A stretch of DNA of 6,814 nucleotides, from positions 1 through 6,814 of the forward strand of contig CACXFF010000329.1 of NCBI GenBank assembly GCA_902766805.1, given 5' to 3'. The notes beneath the pieces were generated by a model that had not been told where the DNA came from, ran no database searches, and saw nothing but the letters and a program-made list of their open reading frames with translations. Source of the stretch: an uncultured Coriobacteriaceae bacterium. GTDB taxonomy: Bacteria; Actinomycetota; Coriobacteriia; Coriobacteriales; Atopobiaceae. Numbering within the stretch: position 1 is the stretch's first letter; every line of letters begins with the position of its first letter. The position numbers and the translations under genes are program-made. Positions 6,026 to 6,814 of this stretch are shown here, piece after piece.

Positions 6026-6054
6026 AAAAAAAGCCCCTCCGCACGGGGAGGGGC
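6026..6054 (-). terminator. intrinsic terminator of asnS
   Basis: Read leftward, GCCCCTCC (6054-6047) and GGAGGGGC (6040-6033) form an 8-bp GC-rich stem with a 6-nt loop, followed directly by seven T residues (6032-6026). It lies about 35 nt after the asnS stop. The T-tract is on the minus strand only, so it acts on asnS transcripts and separates asnS from the DUF2130 gene. Confidence 0.93.
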
Positions 6055-6089
6055 CGACAGAACGGGTTGGCAGGACGGATCTGGCAGGA

Positions 6090-6814
6090 TCAGTACTCGG
6101 CGTTGCCCACGGTGCGCGGGTGGGGCAGCACGTCGCGGATGTTGGCGACGCCCGTGAGGTACATCACCAGGCGCTCGAAGCCCAAGCCGAAGCCGGCGTG
6201 GTGGCAGCCGCCGAAGCGACGCAGGTCGAGGTAGGCGCGGTACTGCTCGGGATCCATGCCCAGCTCGGTGATGCGGCGCTCCAGCACGTCGAGGCGCTCC
6301 TCGCGCTGGCTGCCGCCCACGATCTCACCGATGCCCGGCACCAGGCAGTCGGCTGCGGCCACGGTCTTGCCGTCGTCGTTCAGGCGCATGTAGAAGGCCT
6401 TGATCTCGGCGGGGTAGTCGGTGACGAAGGTCGGGCGCTGGAAGTGCTGCTCGGTGAGGTAGCGCTCGTGCTCGGTCTGCAGGTCCACGCCCCACGAGAC
6501 CGGGTAGTCGAAGTGCGTGCCGTGCGCGGCGGCGTCCTGGAGGATCTCGATCGCGTCCGTGTAGCTCACGCGGGCGAAGTCGCTGCTCGCCACGTGCTCG
6601 AGGCGCTCGAGCAGACCCTTGTCCACGAAGCTGTTGAACATGGCCAGCTCGTCGGGGCAGCTGTCCATGACCTTGCGGATCACGTACTTGAGCATGTCCT
6701 CGGCCAGGTCCATGTCGTCGGCCAAGTCGGCAAAGGCGATCTCGGGCTCCACCATCCAAAACTCGGCGGCATGGCGCTTGGTGTTGGAGTTCTCGGCACG
6801 GAAGGTGGGGCCGA
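6090..6814 (-). CDS. asnS: asparaginyl-tRNA synthetase, C-terminal part (5' end beyond the window)
   Basis: AsnRS is a cytosolic class IIb synthetase that charges tRNA(Asn) with asparagine using ATP. The frame stays open to the window edge, so the first methionine seen (6755) is internal and about 240 residues of the catalytic domain are visible. At the edge is class II motif 2, GPTFRAENSNTKRHAAEFWM. The AENSNT and EFWM wording separates AsnRS from AspRS, which has AEDLR and PEFTQ there. Next come SWGVDLQTEHERYLTE, FVTDYPAEIKAFYMR, KTVAAADCLVPGIGEIVGG and SQREERLDVL, all AsnRS blocks. Motif 3 is intact as GFGLGFERLVMYLTG with the ATP-binding arginine. The C terminus NIRDVLPHPRTVGNAEY is the normal family ending, with His where Phe is more usual in PFPRT. 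It is followed by its own terminator. The anticodon-binding domain lies outside the window. Confidence 0.97.
   Translation of the reverse strand, partial: GPTFRAENSNTKRHAAEFWMVEPEIAFADLADDMDLAEDMLKYVIRKVMDSCPDELAMFNSFVDKGLLERLEHVASSDFARVSYTDAIEILQDAAAHGTHFDYPVSWGVDLQTEHERYLTEQHFQRPTFVTDYPAEIKAFYMRLNDDGKTVAAADCLVPGIGEIVGGSQREERLDVLERRITELGMDPEQYRAYLDLRRFGGCHHAGFGLGFERLVMYLTGVANIRDVLPHPRTVGNAEY

Noticed and set aside
2625..6157. Very long rightward open frames opposite the U32 and DUF2130 genes (up to about 700 codons)
   Set aside because: They are antisense shadows of high-GC coding sequence; their products are Arg/Ala/Leu-rich low-complexity strings, while the minus-strand proteins match known families.
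1..6814. CRISPR arrays, tRNA/rRNA genes, insertion sequences or phage genes
   Set aside because: No regularly spaced direct repeats, no tRNA-like folds, no transposase or integrase coding regions and no target-site duplications were seen; the region looks like ordinary core chromosome.

Overview
The window is a compact, GC-rich stretch of bacterial chromosome (roughly two thirds G+C by eye) that codes in both directions. Strong AGGAGG-type ribosome binding sites precede most genes. The gene content is GatB, asparaginyl-tRNA synthetase, a B. subtilis YrrO-type U32 protein, a deoxycytidylate deaminase and a DUF2130 protein. Together with the high GC this would fit a Gram-positive actinobacterium, for example a member of the Coriobacteriia (Olsenella/Collinsella-like). 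That placement is an inference from gene content and style and was not tested by any search.

Rightward block, 1-2620. The window opens in what looks like the last codons of gatA, whose stop overlaps the ATG of gatB. gatB, the tRNA-binding subunit of the GatCAB amidotransferase, is complete. A complete dCMP deaminase follows after 4 nt and is probably co-transcribed. Right after its stop lies a very long imperfect palindrome (about 2039-2111) that folds into one hairpin but has no T-tract. A TACAAT box then precedes a 150-residue membrane protein carrying an HEYGH zinc-protease-like motif.

Convergent gap, 2621-2852. About 230 bp between the two converging blocks contain no gene I can support, only weak hairpins.

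Leftward block, 6814-2853. It is read from right to left. First comes the C-terminal part of asnS, which ends at a clear intrinsic terminator (6026-6054). Next is a 591-residue DUF2130 protein with its own SD and possible promoter. It has an N-terminal CxxC motif, a coiled coil of about 300 residues built partly of 29-residue repeats, and a PD-(D/E)XK-like core. After a 92-nt gap comes a 385-residue U32-family protein, most likely a tRNA U34 hydroxylation (TrhP/YrrO-type) enzyme.

Three of the proteins (GatB, AsnRS, the U32 protein) act on tRNA charging or modification. Because AsnRS and GatCAB coexist, the amidotransferase is probably needed mainly to make Gln-tRNA(Gln). The dCMP deaminase would supply dUMP for thymidylate synthesis. 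The least understood parts are the DUF2130 protein, the HEYGH membrane protein and the long palindrome.
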